Source: Liquorilactobacillus satsumensis DSM 16230 = JCM 12392 | GTDB lineage: Bacteria > Bacillota > Bacilli > Lactobacillales > Lactobacillaceae | DNA length: 64,000 nt | Direction: 5' to 3' | Assembly: GCF_001435195.1 (NCBI RefSeq) | Contig: NZ_AZFQ01000019.1 | Span: 11,351-75,350 of the forward strand | Made by a program: the position numbers and the translations under genes | Notes under the pieces: generated by a model | The model's input: the letters and a program-made list of their open reading frames with translations, nothing else | Databases searched by the model: none | What the model was told of the DNA's origin: nothing | Part shown: positions 18,316-27,266 of the stretch, in pieces | Numbering within the stretch: position 1 is the first letter of the stretch | Layout of the letters: the number at the start of each line of letters is the position of its first letter

Positions 18316-18858
18316 ATGAAATGGTCTTTAAATGAATTGCGTCAAACAGGTGCAGCACCATTTGAAGTTGACGAAACTATTGATCTTTCTGAGTCCATCC
18401 GGAGGCGTAATGAAAATATTATTGCAATTTCTCCGGTGCATGTGAAGGGCTTTTTGGTAGTTGATAGTTTAGGTCTGTTGGGCTCTTTTCAGATCAGTGC
18501 TAAACTGACAGTACCTTCTACAAGGTCACTGAATGAAGTTGAGCTTCCGTTGAATTTTGATGTCAGCGAGTATTATGTAGATCCGCGTGAAGGCAATTTA
18601 GCACGTTTTGCCGCCGATGATGTGGTAATCAACGTGGAGGATGGATTGCTTGACCTTGCACAGGTTGCTGAGGACAATATTTTATTACAGATTCCAATGC
18701 GGGTGTTGACTCCGACAGAGCAACAAGGAGAGGCGCCTTTACCTCAAGGTCAAAGTTGGACGGTTACTGAAGATGATCAGCAGACTGACAATGATGACCA
18801 TTCTCAAATTGATCCACGTTTGGCTAAGTTGAAGGATTTCTTCAAAAAGGATGATTGA
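18316..18858 (+). CDS. YceD family protein (DUF177)
   Basis: A 180-residue DUF177/YceD protein, usually encoded just before rpmF and implicated in 23S rRNA or 50S maturation. The conserved region includes VKGFLVVDSLGLLGSFQISA and the acidic second half DDVVINVEDGLLDLAQ. The C-terminus is Asp/Gln-rich then basic. Strong promoter upstream and AGGGGGAAG before ATG. Confidence 0.9.
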   Translation: MKWSLNELRQTGAAPFEVDETIDLSESIRRRNENIIAISPVHVKGFLVVDSLGLLGSFQISAKLTVPSTRSLNEVELPLNFDVSEYYVDPREGNLARFAADDVVINVEDGLLDLAQVAEDNILLQIPMRVLTPTEQQGEAPLPQGQSWTVTEDDQQTDNDDHSQIDPRLAKLKDFFKKDD

Positions 18859-18889
18859 GTCTGTCTGGGCGGGTTGCTATATTCGCAAA

Positions 18890-18913
18890 CAACAAGTACA
18901 ATTTCTCTTGTTG
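18890..18913 (+). promoter_or_regulatory. Hairpin in the rpmF leader
   Basis: CAACAAG (18890-18896) pairs with CTTGTTG (18907-18913) around a 10-base loop, ending 14 bases before the rpmF ribosome site. No U-run follows, so it is not a terminator; a control or stability role is only a possibility. Confidence 0.3.
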
Positions 18914-18943
18914 ATTAAATTAATATGAAGGGGGTGTTTGTTG

Positions 18944-19123
18944 ATGGCAGTACCAGCACGTAAAACATCAAAAATGCGTAAAAGATTACGCCGTACACAT
19001 TATAAGCTGCAAGTACCTGGAATGAGTGCATGTCCTAATTGTGGTGAATTGAGAAGATCTCATCGTGTATGCTCAAGTTGTGGTTACTATGGTGACAAAG
19101 AAGTTGTGAAAATCAAAAAGTAA
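18944..19123 (+). CDS. rpmF: 50S ribosomal protein L32
   Basis: A 59-residue bL32 beginning [20 protein letters not shown] and holding a zinc ribbon CPNCGE ... CSSCGYY. ATG 18944 follows AAGGGGG at about 10 bases; two TTG codons lie just before it. Followed by a terminator. Confidence 0.98.
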   Translation: MAVPARKTSKMRKRLRRTHYKLQVPGMSACPNCGELRRSHRVCSSCGYYGDKEVVKIKK

Positions 19124-19157
19124 GCAGCGATGATACTTTATTATTAAAACAGCTAAG

Positions 19158-19198
19158 ACGAGTGTTCTGGACAGGTGGTTCGGAATACTCTTTTTTTG
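19158..19198 (+). terminator. Terminator after rpmF
   Basis: GAGTGTTCTG (19160-19169) pairs with CGGAATACTC (19181-19190), followed by TTTTTTT. Confidence 0.8.
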
Positions 19199-19214
19199 TA
19201 ATGTTTTTTTCTGT

Positions 19215-19243
19215 TTGAGTAGTGTGATCAGGGCGGATATGTT
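19215..19243 (+). promoter_or_regulatory. Promoter of engB
   Basis: TTGAGT (19215-19220), 17 bases, TATGTT (19238-19243), about 33 bases before the engB start. Confidence 0.5.
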
Positions 19244-19275
19244 AAAATTTATCAGGACAGAAGGGAAGTTACAAA

Positions 19276-19893
19276 ATGAAAGTGCATAACGTCAGTTTGA
19301 AGATCAGCGCAGTCGGTGCTGCTCAGTATCCGCTAGAAGGGTATCCGGAGATTGCATTGGTAGGGCGTTCTAATGTTGGAAAGTCTTCATTGGTCAATAC
19401 GCTGATTAATCGCCGAAGCTATGCGCGGACTTCGAGCCAACCGGGAAAGACGCAAACACTTAACTTTTATGAGGTTGAGTCGCAGCTTTTTTTGGTCGAT
19501 GTTCCGGGTTACGGCTATGCGAAGGTTTCAAAAAAAGATCGGCAAAAGTGGGGTAGAATGATAGAAGAATACTTAACGCAAAGGCAGACTTTGCGTGGAG
19601 TTATTATTCTGTTAGATGGCAGACACGCACCAATGCAACTTGATTTGCAAATGATTGATTTTTTGCATTATTACAAGCTCCCTCTTTTGATAGTGGCGAC
19701 TAAGGTTGATAAGGTTCCCCGTAGTAAGTGGAACAAGATTGAAAAGGAGATTAAGCAAAACGCTGATTTACAACCACAAGACCAGCTAGTGCTTTTTTCG
19801 GCCACTACCAAAGCTGGGGCGCCAGTAGTTTGGGATTGGATCGAAAAAAAGACAAAAATCAATGAGGGGATGTTGGATGATGGAGTTCAATGA
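19276..19893 (+). CDS. engB: Ribosome biogenesis GTP-binding protein EngB (YsxC)
   Basis: A 205-residue GTPase required for late 50S assembly. G1 is [12 protein letters not shown] (about 30-41), G2 around [15 protein letters not shown]3 [10 protein letters not shown]4 TKVDK, G5 [14 protein letters not shown] precedes ATG. Its 3' end overlaps the MazG-like gene by 17 bases. Confidence 0.96.
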   Translation: MKVHNVSLKISAVGAAQYPLEGYPEIALVGRSNVGKSSLVNTLINRRSYARTSSQPGKTQTLNFYEVESQLFLVDVPGYGYAKVSKKDRQKWGRMIEEYLTQRQTLRGVIILLDGRHAPMQLDLQMIDFLHYYKLPLLIVATKVDKVPRSKWNKIEKEIKQNADLQPQDQLVLFSATTKAGAPVVWDWIEKKTKINEGMLDDGVQ

Positions 19894-20179
19894 ATATCAA
19901 AAGGCAGCAACAAGGACGTTATATGGTAACGAGCAGGTACTAACTAACTGTGCACTTGGTCTAGCGGGTGAAAGCGGTCAGTTAATTGATTTAGTCAAGA
20001 ATTATACATTTAAGGGTAAAGATCTTAATCGTGAGGAAATGATTCATGAAATGGGCGATGTTTTATGGTATCTTTCTCAGATTGCTGCTTGGGCTGATAT
20101 TCCCTTTGATGAAGTTGCTCGTGATAACATCGAAACACTGAATAAGCGGTATCCGCACGGTTTTGCCCAAGATAAATAA
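19877..20179 (+). CDS. MazG-like nucleotide pyrophosphohydrolase
   Basis: A 100-residue all-alpha NTP pyrophosphohydrolase of the MazG/dUTPase superfamily. The metal-binding signature is [13 protein letters not shown] ... [20 protein letters not shown], that is ExxxD-type pairs in two helices. Such enzymes hydrolyse (d)NTPs to monophosphates; the substrate here is unknown. GAGGGGA (19864-19870) serves ATG 19877 or 19880; 19877 is annotated. Coupled to engB by overlap. Confidence 0.88.
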   Translation: MMEFNEYQKAATRTLYGNEQVLTNCALGLAGESGQLIDLVKNYTFKGKDLNREEMIHEMGDVLWYLSQIAAWADIPFDEVARDNIETLNKRYPHGFAQDK

Positions 20180-20216
20180 GTATTCATCCTTTAAAATCGG
20201 CAAAAAAAGGGTATTA

Positions 20217-20246
20217 AAAAAGCTCTTAACGAGCTTATTTTTTTTG
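20217..20246. terminator. Bidirectional terminator between the MazG-like gene and the small - strand gene
   Basis: AAGCTC-ttaac-GAGCTT flanked by A-runs on the left and TTTTTTTT on the right, so it can end transcription in both directions. Confidence 0.8.
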
Positions 20247-20363
20247 ATCTTTGGGATCCTTTTTGTTTTTCGGTTTTTGTTCTTCCCGTGGTTTTTTAGG
20301 ATCGAGTGCGAATTTTCCAAAAAGTTCATCCACTTTATTTTGGTTGTTTACGGTTAGTCCCAT
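20235..20363 (-). CDS. Small charged protein, 42 residues (possibly SPJ_0845 family)
   Basis: A small gene that length cut-offs miss. The protein starts MGLTVNNQNKVDELFGKFAL and continues with a Lys/Glu/Pro-rich tail (DPKKPREEQK then KNKKDPKDQKK). It has a full expression unit on the - strand: TTGAAA (20426-20431), 17 bases, TATCCT (20403-20408), AGGAGG 7 bases before ATG, and a terminator at the stop. It resembles, from memory, short lactobacillus/streptococcus proteins beginning MGLT(V/Y) with a D-L-F-x-x-F motif named SPJ_0845 family; that assignment is tentative and no function is known. Confidence 0.75.
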   Translation of the reverse strand: MGLTVNNQNKVDELFGKFALDPKKPREEQKPKNKKDPKDQKK

Positions 20364-20402
20364 GAACGTTCCTCCTAACATGGTTTAATCGATACTACCC
20401 AA

Positions 20403-20431
20403 AGGATAACAATTTTCCAGACCTTTTTCAA
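20403..20431 (-). promoter_or_regulatory. Promoter of the 42-residue gene
   Basis: Read on the - strand: TTGAAA (20426-20431), 17 bases, TATCCT (20403-20408). Confidence 0.6.
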
Positions 20432-20499
20432 ATACAATGATTACTGTGAATTCTTTTTTGGTTATTTTATGCATAAAAACAATAAATTAGCGATTTATA

Positions 20500-20528
20500 T
20501 TGCATAATAATTCTTTTACTAGTATAAT
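20500..20528 (+). promoter_or_regulatory. Promoter of the amino-acid ABC transporter
   Basis: TTGCAT (20500-20505), 17 bases, TATAAT (20523-20528), 38 bases before the start. Confidence 0.7.
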
Positions 20529-20565
20529 TTCTTACATAAGCAAGGAAAGTCAGGGAGATAGTGAA

Positions 20566-22026
20566 ATGAAGACAAAAAGTTTATGGCTCTTTTTATGTGT
20601 TTTTGTGTGTGCACTTTTTATTCCATTCCAACAGACACAAGCAGCGACTGATGGATATTTACAAAAGGTTAAGGATCAAGGAACTTTAGTAGTCGGAACC
20701 AGTGCCGATTATCCACCTTACGAATTTACGGTTAAGCAAAATGGAGAGACTAAGTATGTTGGGCTTGACATGGAGATTGCCCAAAAATTTGCTGATAATT
20801 TGGGAGTAAAATTAGTAGTCAAGAATATGAATTTTGATTCTCTATTAGTTGCACTTGAGACGCATAAAGTTGATATGGTAATTTCAGGAATGAACCCAAC
20901 TCCTGAACGGCAGCAGAGTGTTGATTTCTCAAAAGTATACTATTCTGGAGATCAATATATGTTGATTAATAAAAAAGATCTTGCTCGTTTTAAGACCATC
21001 AAGAGTTTTAAGAACAAAACGATTGGGGCACAAACAGGTTCACTGCAATATACACTTGTTAAACAACAGATGAAAAACAATGAGATTAAAGGGCTTGCCA
21101 AATTAAACGATCTTGTGATTGCGCTGCAGTCCGGTAAAGTCAACGCAGTTGCGATGGAAGAACCGACAGCAAGGGCTTTTGCAGAAAATAATTCAGGATT
21201 AGTGGCTATCAATCCGAAATTTAAAGTTGATGCAGGGCAAACAGGTGCGGCAATCGCCTTTCCTAAGGGAGCAACTTCTTTAGTGAATGCGGCTAATAAA
21301 ACGATTACCCAAATTAAACAGCAGAATTTAATTAATAAAAAATATATTCCACAGGCTGGGAAATACATGGCTGGAAATACGAAGAGTAATTCAATTCTGA
21401 ATTACTGGACGTACTTTGCAAAAGGAATTGAATATACGCTTATAATCACTGTTGTTTCAGTTTTCTTCGGATTTGCCTTGGGTGTCTTGTTTGCGCTGAT
21501 GCGGTTGTCACGCAATAAATTGTTTCATTGGTTAGCAGTTGCCTATATTGAATTTGTGCGGGGAACTCCGCTCATGGTGCAGGTAATGTTTGTCTATTTT
21601 GGAATTGGAGCGGTCATTCAATCTTTACCAGCCCTTGTTGCTGGAATCATAGCTGTGTCCTTAAATTCAACAGCGTATGTGGCTGAAGTTATTCGTTCAG
21701 GGATCGAATCAATTCCGGCAGGTCAGACAGAAGCAGCTCGGAGCCTAGGCATGTCACAGAAATTGACTTATCGGTATGTAATTATTCCACAGGCTTTAAA
21801 GAACATTTGGCCTGCGCTAGGCAATGAATTCATTACCTTAATTAAGGAAAGTTCAATTGTTTCAATTATTGGTGTCACCGATTTAATTTACCAGATGCAA
21901 CTGGTCCAGTCTGCAACTTACAAAGGCGTTGTTCCAATCTTCATTGCAATGGTAATCTATTTTGTAATGACATTCAGTTTATCCAAGGTTTTGGGTTATT
22001 TTGAAGGGAGAATGAAACATGCCTAG
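20566..22026 (+). CDS. Amino-acid ABC transporter, fused substrate-binding and permease protein
   Basis: A 486-residue fusion. A signal peptide (about 1-27, cleavage after TQA; no lipobox Cys) is followed by a type 3 periplasmic-binding domain (about 30-265, [11 protein letters not shown] and [14 protein letters not shown]), then a HisM/GlnP-type permease domain (about 275-486) with the EAA loop [20 protein letters not shown]. Such fusions import glutamine or other polar amino acids; the exact substrate cannot be read. ATG 20566 has AGGGAG upstream; an earlier in-frame TTG lies within the promoter. Overlaps the ATPase gene by 8 bases. Confidence 0.94.
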   Translation: MKTKSLWLFLCVFVCALFIPFQQTQAATDGYLQKVKDQGTLVVGTSADYPPYEFTVKQNGETKYVGLDMEIAQKFADNLGVKLVVKNMNFDSLLVALETHKVDMVISGMNPTPERQQSVDFSKVYYSGDQYMLINKKDLARFKTIKSFKNKTIGAQTGSLQYTLVKQQMKNNEIKGLAKLNDLVIALQSGKVNAVAMEEPTARAFAENNSGLVAINPKFKVDAGQTGAAIAFPKGATSLVNAANKTITQIKQQNLINKKYIPQAGKYMAGNTKSNSILNYWTYFAKGIEYTLIITVVSVFFGFALGVLFALMRLSRNKLFHWLAVAYIEFVRGTPLMVQVMFVYFGIGAVIQSLPALVAGIIAVSLNSTAYVAEVIRSGIESIPAGQTEAARSLGMSQKLTYRYVIIPQALKNIWPALGNEFITLIKESSIVSIIGVTDLIYQMQLVQSATYKGVVPIFIAMVIYFVMTFSLSKVLGYFEGRMKHA

Positions 22027-22759
22027 TCTGATAGAAGTGAAAGAACTTGAAAAAGCTTTTGGTGAAAATGTTGTTTTGAAAAATATTAGCGAGACGGTCA
22101 AAAAAGGAGAGGTTATCTGTGTAATTGGTCCTTCAGGATCGGGAAAAAGTACTTTTCTGAGATGTTTAAACGTGTTGGAAAAACCTACCAGCGGACAAGT
22201 TTTGTTTGAAGGTAAAGAGTTAACTCATCTGAATGAAGAAGAGCTGAATTTATTGCGTGAACGGATGGGAATGGTTTTTCAGGGCTTCAACTTATTTCCA
22301 AATATGAGTGTCTTGGATAATCTAAAGTTGGCTCCATTGCATGTCAGAAAAGTTACTGAAGAAGCAGCTACGACCACGGCCCAACGCCTGTTAGCGCAGG
22401 TTGGGTTGGAAGACAAGGCCAAGCAGTACCCAGAGAGCCTCTCAGGTGGACAGAAGCAGCGTGTAGCCATTGCGCGTGCTTTGGCAATGGATCCAGAGGT
22501 CATGTTGTTTGATGAGCCGACATCGGCGCTTGATCCTGAGATGGTTGGTGAGGTATTGAAGGTGATGCGTGATCTTGCAGATTCCGGAATGACAATGGTT
22601 GTTGTTACTCATGAGATGGGCTTTGCTAAAGAAGTTGCCGATCAGATCTGGTTTATGGATGGCGGCTATATTCAGGAAAAAGGCAAACCGCAAGAATTCT
22701 TTGCTGCACCTAAAACTGAACGTGCACGGCTGTTTTTGTCGAAGATCTTGCCAGAATAA
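22019..22759 (+). CDS. Amino-acid ABC transporter ATP-binding protein (GlnQ-like)
   Basis: A 246-residue ABC ATPase. Walker [10 protein letters not shown] (about 37-45), signature [15 protein letters not shown], Walker [14 protein letters not shown], and H-loop VVTHEM. Belongs to the polar amino-acid uptake subfamily and energises the upstream fused binding-permease protein. Followed by a strong terminator. Confidence 0.96.
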   Translation: MPSLIEVKELEKAFGENVVLKNISETVKKGEVICVIGPSGSGKSTFLRCLNVLEKPTSGQVLFEGKELTHLNEEELNLLRERMGMVFQGFNLFPNMSVLDNLKLAPLHVRKVTEEAATTTAQRLLAQVGLEDKAKQYPESLSGGQKQRVAIARALAMDPEVMLFDEPTSALDPEMVGEVLKVMRDLADSGMTMVVVTHEMGFAKEVADQIWFMDGGYIQEKGKPQEFFAAPKTERARLFLSKILPE

Positions 22760-22843
22760 GGCGTTGATAATTAGGGCTTTATTCTAGGATTGGCTGGCTT
22801 GAAAGCTCACAATTAGCCTTACTGATTTGACTCATACTTATTA

Positions 22844-22896
22844 AGTACCCCAAAATTGCATGGCTGTTTGGCCCAATTTTTGGAGGTGCTTTTTTA
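22844..22896 (+). terminator. Terminator of the ABC transporter operon
   Basis: AGTACCcCAAAATTG pairs with CAATTTTTGgaGGTGCT, followed by TTTTTT. The 196-bp gap 22760-22967 otherwise shows only a TATAAT (22923-22928) that may serve uvrC, without a clear -35. Confidence 0.75.
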
Positions 22897-22967
22897 TTCT
22901 ATAAAGTTGTGGCAGACTGTACTATAATATTAGAAGTGTTTTATTAATAGACGAGGTGAAATTAAAA

Positions 22968-24737
22968 ATGGCAACAAAACATATTGAAAATAAATTAAAG
23001 TTGCTGCCAGATTTACCGGGATGCTACCTTATGAAGGATCTTAATAGCAAAATTATTTACGTGGGCAAAGCAAAAAATCTAAAGAATCGGGTGCGCTCTT
23101 ATTTTAAAAGTGCGCATGTTGGTAAAACGGCTAAATTAGTTTCCGAAATCCGTGATTTTGAAACAATCATCACTTCGACAGATAAGGAAGCCTTTTTGCT
23201 TGAAATTACACTGATTCAAAAGCATAGTCCCTACTATAACATTCGGTTAAAAAGAGGGACGGGTTATCCGTATATCAAAATTACTAATGAAAAAGATCCG
23301 CAACTTAAAATTGTCAGTCAAATCAAAAAAGACGGTGGTTCATATTTTGGACCATATCCCAATGTATATGCAGCTGAAGAAACAATTCAACTACTGCAAA
23401 AGGTATACCCTCTACGGCGTTGCAATGGTTACCAAAAACGTCCATGCCTCTATTATCATATGGGCCAATGTTTAGGCGCATGTTTTAAAGAGGTACCACA
23501 GGAAAAATATCAAAGACAGATTAGGAAAATTAAGTCCTTTCTGAATGGAAATGTGGGTCACATCAAAAGAACACTTGAAGCTAAGATGAGTGATGCTTCG
23601 GCTAAGCTGGAATTTGAAAGAGCTGCAGAAGTACGCGACCAGATCCACTATATTGAGGTCACAGTTGAGCGACAAAAGATTATCTCGAATGATAATACGC
23701 CGCGTGATCTTTTCAACTTTTATATGGATAAGGGCTGGCTTTCGCTTCAGATCTTCTTTATCCGGCAAGCGCGGTTAATTAAACGTGAAAAAAGACTTTT
23801 TCCATGCATTGATAAGCCTGAAGCTGAACTGGAATCCTTTATTTTACAGTTTTACAATCAAAAAAATAGAATCTTGCCCAAAGAAATTTTGGTTCCTACC
23901 GGCGTTTCACAAGATGTGCTGGCAGAGATTCTCAAGATTCCGGTGAAGACTCCGCAACGAGGCGCTAAACGGGATCTAATGCAATTAGCCCAGCAAAACG
24001 CTAAGCTGATTTTAGATGAAAAATTTCGCTTACTTGAACTTGATGACCGCAAGACGACCGGTGCAATGGATGAGCTAACACAGGCCCTCCATTTGCCGCA
24101 AGGCCATCGAATTGAAGCTTTTGACCACTCTCACTTGCAAGGGACAGATCCAGTTTCAGCAATGATTTGTTTTATTGATGGGCGTCCTGAAAAAGATCAG
24201 TATCGTAAATACAAACTTAAAACAGTTACACATGCAGACGAGGCCGCAAGTACACGTGAGGTAATCAGACGGCGCTATAGTCGTTTGCTAAAGGAACATG
24301 CGCAGCTCCCGGATTTAATCTTGATGGATGGGGGAATTGTCCAGGTTGAAGCGGTAATTGATGTGTTACAAAATGAATTGAACCTCTCAATTCCTGTTGC
24401 TGGGATGGTTAAAGATGAACATCACAAAACAGCGGCGTTGATGAATGCTGCTTTCCAAAAAGTTCCGTTAGATCCCAAAAGTGAGGGCTTTTACTTGCTG
24501 CAACGGATTCAAGATGAGGTGCACCGCTTTGCGATTACTTTTCATCGTAAAGCACACTCCAAAAACTCGCTTTCATCAAGGCTGGATCTGATTCCGGGTG
24601 TAGGTCCTAAGTCACGGACTAAGCTGTTGCGCAAATTTGGGTCAATGAAAAAGATCACCGAGGCTCCTGTTAATGAGATTCAATCGTTAGGAATCTCAAA
24701 AAAAGTTGCCCAGATGATCAAGCTGAGTCTTAAATAG
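22968..24737 (+). CDS. uvrC: UvrABC system protein C
   Basis: A 589-residue nucleotide-excision repair nuclease. GIY-YIG domain first (PGCYLMKDLNSKIIYVGKAK, about 13-95), then a Cys-containing region (YHMGQCLGACF), UVR domain (about 200-235), RNase H-like 5' nuclease (EAFDHSHLQGTDPV, LILMDGG), and a C-terminal double helix-hairpin-helix (LIPGVGPKSRTKLLRKFGSM). ATG 22968 has GAGGTG upstream; the in-frame GTG 22956 lies inside it. Complete. Confidence 0.97.
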   Translation: MATKHIENKLKLLPDLPGCYLMKDLNSKIIYVGKAKNLKNRVRSYFKSAHVGKTAKLVSEIRDFETIITSTDKEAFLLEITLIQKHSPYYNIRLKRGTGYPYIKITNEKDPQLKIVSQIKKDGGSYFGPYPNVYAAEETIQLLQKVYPLRRCNGYQKRPCLYYHMGQCLGACFKEVPQEKYQRQIRKIKSFLNGNVGHIKRTLEAKMSDASAKLEFERAAEVRDQIHYIEVTVERQKIISNDNTPRDLFNFYMDKGWLSLQIFFIRQARLIKREKRLFPCIDKPEAELESFILQFYNQKNRILPKEILVPTGVSQDVLAEILKIPVKTPQRGAKRDLMQLAQQNAKLILDEKFRLLELDDRKTTGAMDELTQALHLPQGHRIEAFDHSHLQGTDPVSAMICFIDGRPEKDQYRKYKLKTVTHADEAASTREVIRRRYSRLLKEHAQLPDLILMDGGIVQVEAVIDVLQNELNLSIPVAGMVKDEHHKTAALMNAAFQKVPLDPKSEGFYLLQRIQDEVHRFAITFHRKAHSKNSLSSRLDLIPGVGPKSRTKLLRKFGSMKKITEAPVNEIQSLGISKKVAQMIKLSLK

Positions 24738-24742
24738 TTTTT

Positions 24743-25654
24743 TTAGTGACTATTAAGTTCGTTTGGAAGTTGTGGTTCGTAGTCGATGTCCCACGGTTCA
24801 ACATGTACATCTGTGTCAAAGACCCCATATTTGCGACGCAATAGACTTTCTATTTTCTCAGTAATGTGATGACTGCGTCTGACTGTCATCTGCGGGTCAA
24901 CCCAAATGATAATGTCAACAAAGATATTTGCACCATAAGAACGGCCTTGAATATTATGAACAAGTTCCACTCCATCAATTTTTTGAACAGCGGCCGTATA
25001 CTCATCCAGTAGATCATCATCGAATCCATCAGAAAGTGAAAAAGCACTTGCTGAAAAAATATTGTAGGCGGTCTTTAAAATTAAAAGGCCGATAATGAGT
25101 GCGGCGGCGCCATCTAGCCAAGGCATGTGGAAGTTTGCACCGATAATGGCAGCTGAAGTGCTGAAACTAGTCCAGGCATCGTTGCGGCTATCTTTTGCAA
25201 TCGCGCCCAGCGCTTCGGAATTGATTAATGCCGCCCGCTTTTTATTGCGCAGATAGATTATAAACATGACAATTCCACTAAAGAGACCCACAAAAAGAGC
25301 ATGGATATCGGGGGTTGTACTCTTTTGAAAGAGCAGATCCTGAACGGACGAGTAAAGGACACTCAAGCCTACAAGCAGCATGATAAAGGAGACAAGCAAA
25401 GTGGCAATTGTTTCTGCTTTCCAATGGCCGTATTGGTGATGTTCATCAGGTGGACGCTGAGCTAAGCGTAAACCGACCATAATGGCACAAGACGAGAAGA
25501 CGTCTGTCAGATTGTTAGAACCATCGGCAATTAGGGTTGCAGAATGGCTAAGCTGTCCTACAACCAGTTTTAAAAGTGTGAGTACAATATATGCACTGAT
25601 ATTTAAGAGAACGCCTCTTTGTGCTATTTTTAAGTTTTGATAACGTTCTTGCAT
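24743..25654 (-). CDS. Cation diffusion facilitator transporter, Mn-type (MntE-like)
   Basis: A 303-residue CDF exporter with six membrane helices (about 15-205) and a C-terminal ferredoxin-like cytoplasmic domain (about 215-290). The transport-site residues are Asn47/Asp51 in helix 2 (NNLTD) and Asp155/Asp159 in helix 5 (KDSRND). Zinc/iron YiiP-type proteins have D-xxx-D and H-xxx-D there; loss of the His and gain of Asn/Asp match manganese CDFs such as MntE. Hence Mn2+ export is likely. Start is the ATG following GAGGAG at 8 bases; an in-frame ATG 27 bases upstream has no ribosome site. Convergent with uvrC. Confidence 0.88.
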   Translation of the reverse strand: MQERYQNLKIAQRGVLLNISAYIVLTLLKLVVGQLSHSATLIADGSNNLTDVFSSCAIMVGLRLAQRPPDEHHQYGHWKAETIATLLVSFIMLLVGLSVLYSSVQDLLFQKSTTPDIHALFVGLFSGIVMFIIYLRNKKRAALINSEALGAIAKDSRNDAWTSFSTSAAIIGANFHMPWLDGAAALIIGLLILKTAYNIFSASAFSLSDGFDDDLLDEYTAAVQKIDGVELVHNIQGRSYGANIFVDIIIWVDPQMTVRRSHHITEKIESLLRRKYGVFDTDVHVEPWDIDYEPQLPNELNSH

Positions 25655-25710
25655 GGTAGACACTCCTCGGGCAAAAAACACTATTTTTAATCATTAGCTA
25701 CAATAGATAA

Positions 25711-25738
25711 ATTATAAATGATTTTTGTATTAAAGCAA
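25711..25738 (-). promoter_or_regulatory. Probable promoter of the CDF gene
   Basis: Read on the - strand: TTGCTT (25733-25738), 16 bases, TATAAT (25711-25716). The -35 is weak. Confidence 0.4.
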
Positions 25739-25759
25739 ATGAAGGCGTTTTTCATTTCT

Positions 25760-25788
25760 TTGACCAGCTGCAAAAAAACTGGTATAGT
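25760..25788 (+). promoter_or_regulatory. Promoter of obg
   Basis: TTGACC (25760-25765), 17 bases, TATAGT (25783-25788). It leaves an approximately 130-base leader before obg with no recognised riboswitch. Confidence 0.7.
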
Positions 25789-25923
25789 GAGGCTTGGTAG
25801 TTTTCAGAACGGATGAGAGAAGTTCATTTTTTCTTTTTTCTTGGAAGTTAATGAAGCTGTGTATTAATTAATGAAGTTTTGTATTTTTATTTTAGGTCTG
25901 AAAAGAAAGAAAGGTGAGCAGAA

Positions 25924-27234
25924 GTGGCATTTGTTGATCAAGTTAAGATCAATGTCAAGGCCGGAAACGGCGGCAATGGAATGGTGGCATTCCGTAGAGA
26001 AAAGTATGTTCCAAATGGCGGACCTGCCGGCGGTGACGGTGGCAAGGGCGGCAGTGTAGTTTTAAAGGTAGATGAAGGATTACGCACCCTGATGGATTTT
26101 CGTTACCATCGGCATTTTAAAGCTAAAAGCGGCGGCAACGGAATGATTAAAGGGATGTATGGCAGAGGTGCTGATGATCTGTATATTGCTGTTCCTGAAG
26201 GTACAACGGTCTCTGATGAAGAAACTGGTGAAGTTCTAGGTGATCTCTTGCATGAAGGAGACGAATTGGTAGTCGCTAAAGGTGGTCGTGGCGGCCGTGG
26301 CAATATTCACTTTGCAAGTCCTCGCAATCCAGCACCTGAGATTGCTGAAAACGGTGAACCCGGCGGTGAGCGCATTTTGAAACTTGAGCTAAAAGTCTTA
26401 GCTGATGTTGGCTTGGTCGGATTTCCATCTGTTGGAAAATCAACCTTGTTAGCGACAGTTACAAGTGCAAAGCCAAAAGTTGCTGCTTATCATTTCACCA
26501 CACTTGTGCCTAACCTAGGAATGGTGCGTCTAGAAAATGGCAGTGATTTTGTGATGGCTGACTTACCGGGGCTAATCGAAGGGGCTTCCCAAGGTGTTGG
26601 ACTTGGAATTCAATTTTTGCGGCATGTTGAAAGGACCCGGGTTATTCTGCATTTGATAGATATGAGCGGTTTTGATGGCCGCGATCCTTACGATGATTTT
26701 ATCAAAATCAACCAAGAATTGGAAAGTTACGATGAACTACTTTTAGAGCGACCACAGATTGTGGTTGCTAGTAAGATGGATCTTCCAGAAGCAGCAGCTA
26801 ATTTGCGTCAATTCAGGGAAAAAATGCAAAAACAACAAATTTTGGCACAACAACCTGAAATTATTGAAATCTCATCCGTTACACGTCAAGGACTGCAGGA
26901 ACTTTTGCTTAAGACTGCTGCATTGTTAGATAAGACACCGGCCTTTCCCACTCTGGCACAGCGGCAAACAACTAGCGATGAACAGCTTTATCAATTTGAA
27001 GATGGAGAGCAGCCAGATTTTGAGATTACACGTGATCCAGATGCAACTTGGGTTCTTGGGGGATCTAAGCTAGAGAAGCTCTTTAAGATGACTAACTTTG
27101 ATCACGATGAAAGCATAATGCGTTTTGCTAGACAGCTTCGTGGGATGGGTGTCGATGATGCATTGCGTGCGCGTGGTGCTAAACCAGGCGATCATGTCAG
27201 AATTGATAAATTCACTTTTGAATTCGTAGAATAA
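25924..27234 (+). CDS. obg: GTPase ObgE/CgtA
   Basis: A 436-residue essential GTPase for 50S assembly and stress control. The Gly-rich Obg fold (1-158, [29 protein letters not shown]), G domain (G1 [12 protein letters not shown]3 [10 protein letters not shown]4 SKMD), and a C-terminal OCT domain (about 350-430) are all visible. GTG start with AAGGTGAG upstream. Confidence 0.97.
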   Translation: MAFVDQVKINVKAGNGGNGMVAFRREKYVPNGGPAGGDGGKGGSVVLKVDEGLRTLMDFRYHRHFKAKSGGNGMIKGMYGRGADDLYIAVPEGTTVSDEETGEVLGDLLHEGDELVVAKGGRGGRGNIHFASPRNPAPEIAENGEPGGERILKLELKVLADVGLVGFPSVGKSTLLATVTSAKPKVAAYHFTTLVPNLGMVRLENGSDFVMADLPGLIEGASQGVGLGIQFLRHVERTRVILHLIDMSGFDGRDPYDDFIKINQELESYDELLLERPQIVVASKMDLPEAAANLRQFREKMQKQQILAQQPEIIEISSVTRQGLQELLLKTAALLDKTPAFPTLAQRQTTSDEQLYQFEDGEQPDFEITRDPDATWVLGGSKLEKLFKMTNFDHDESIMRFARQLRGMGVDDALRARGAKPGDHVRIDKFTFEFVE

Positions 27235-27266
27235 AAGGCAGTTGGATGTTTTTGAGGTTAAGATAA

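Noticed and set aside
20163-20357. 64-codon open frame on the + strand after the MazG-like gene
   Set aside because: Reads through the bidirectional terminator and is antisense to the better supported 42-codon gene; the hydrophobic appearance comes from complementing Lys codons.
25789-25923. Riboswitch in the obg leader
   Set aside because: About 130 bases between promoter and start, but no conserved riboswitch motif or terminator stem was found.
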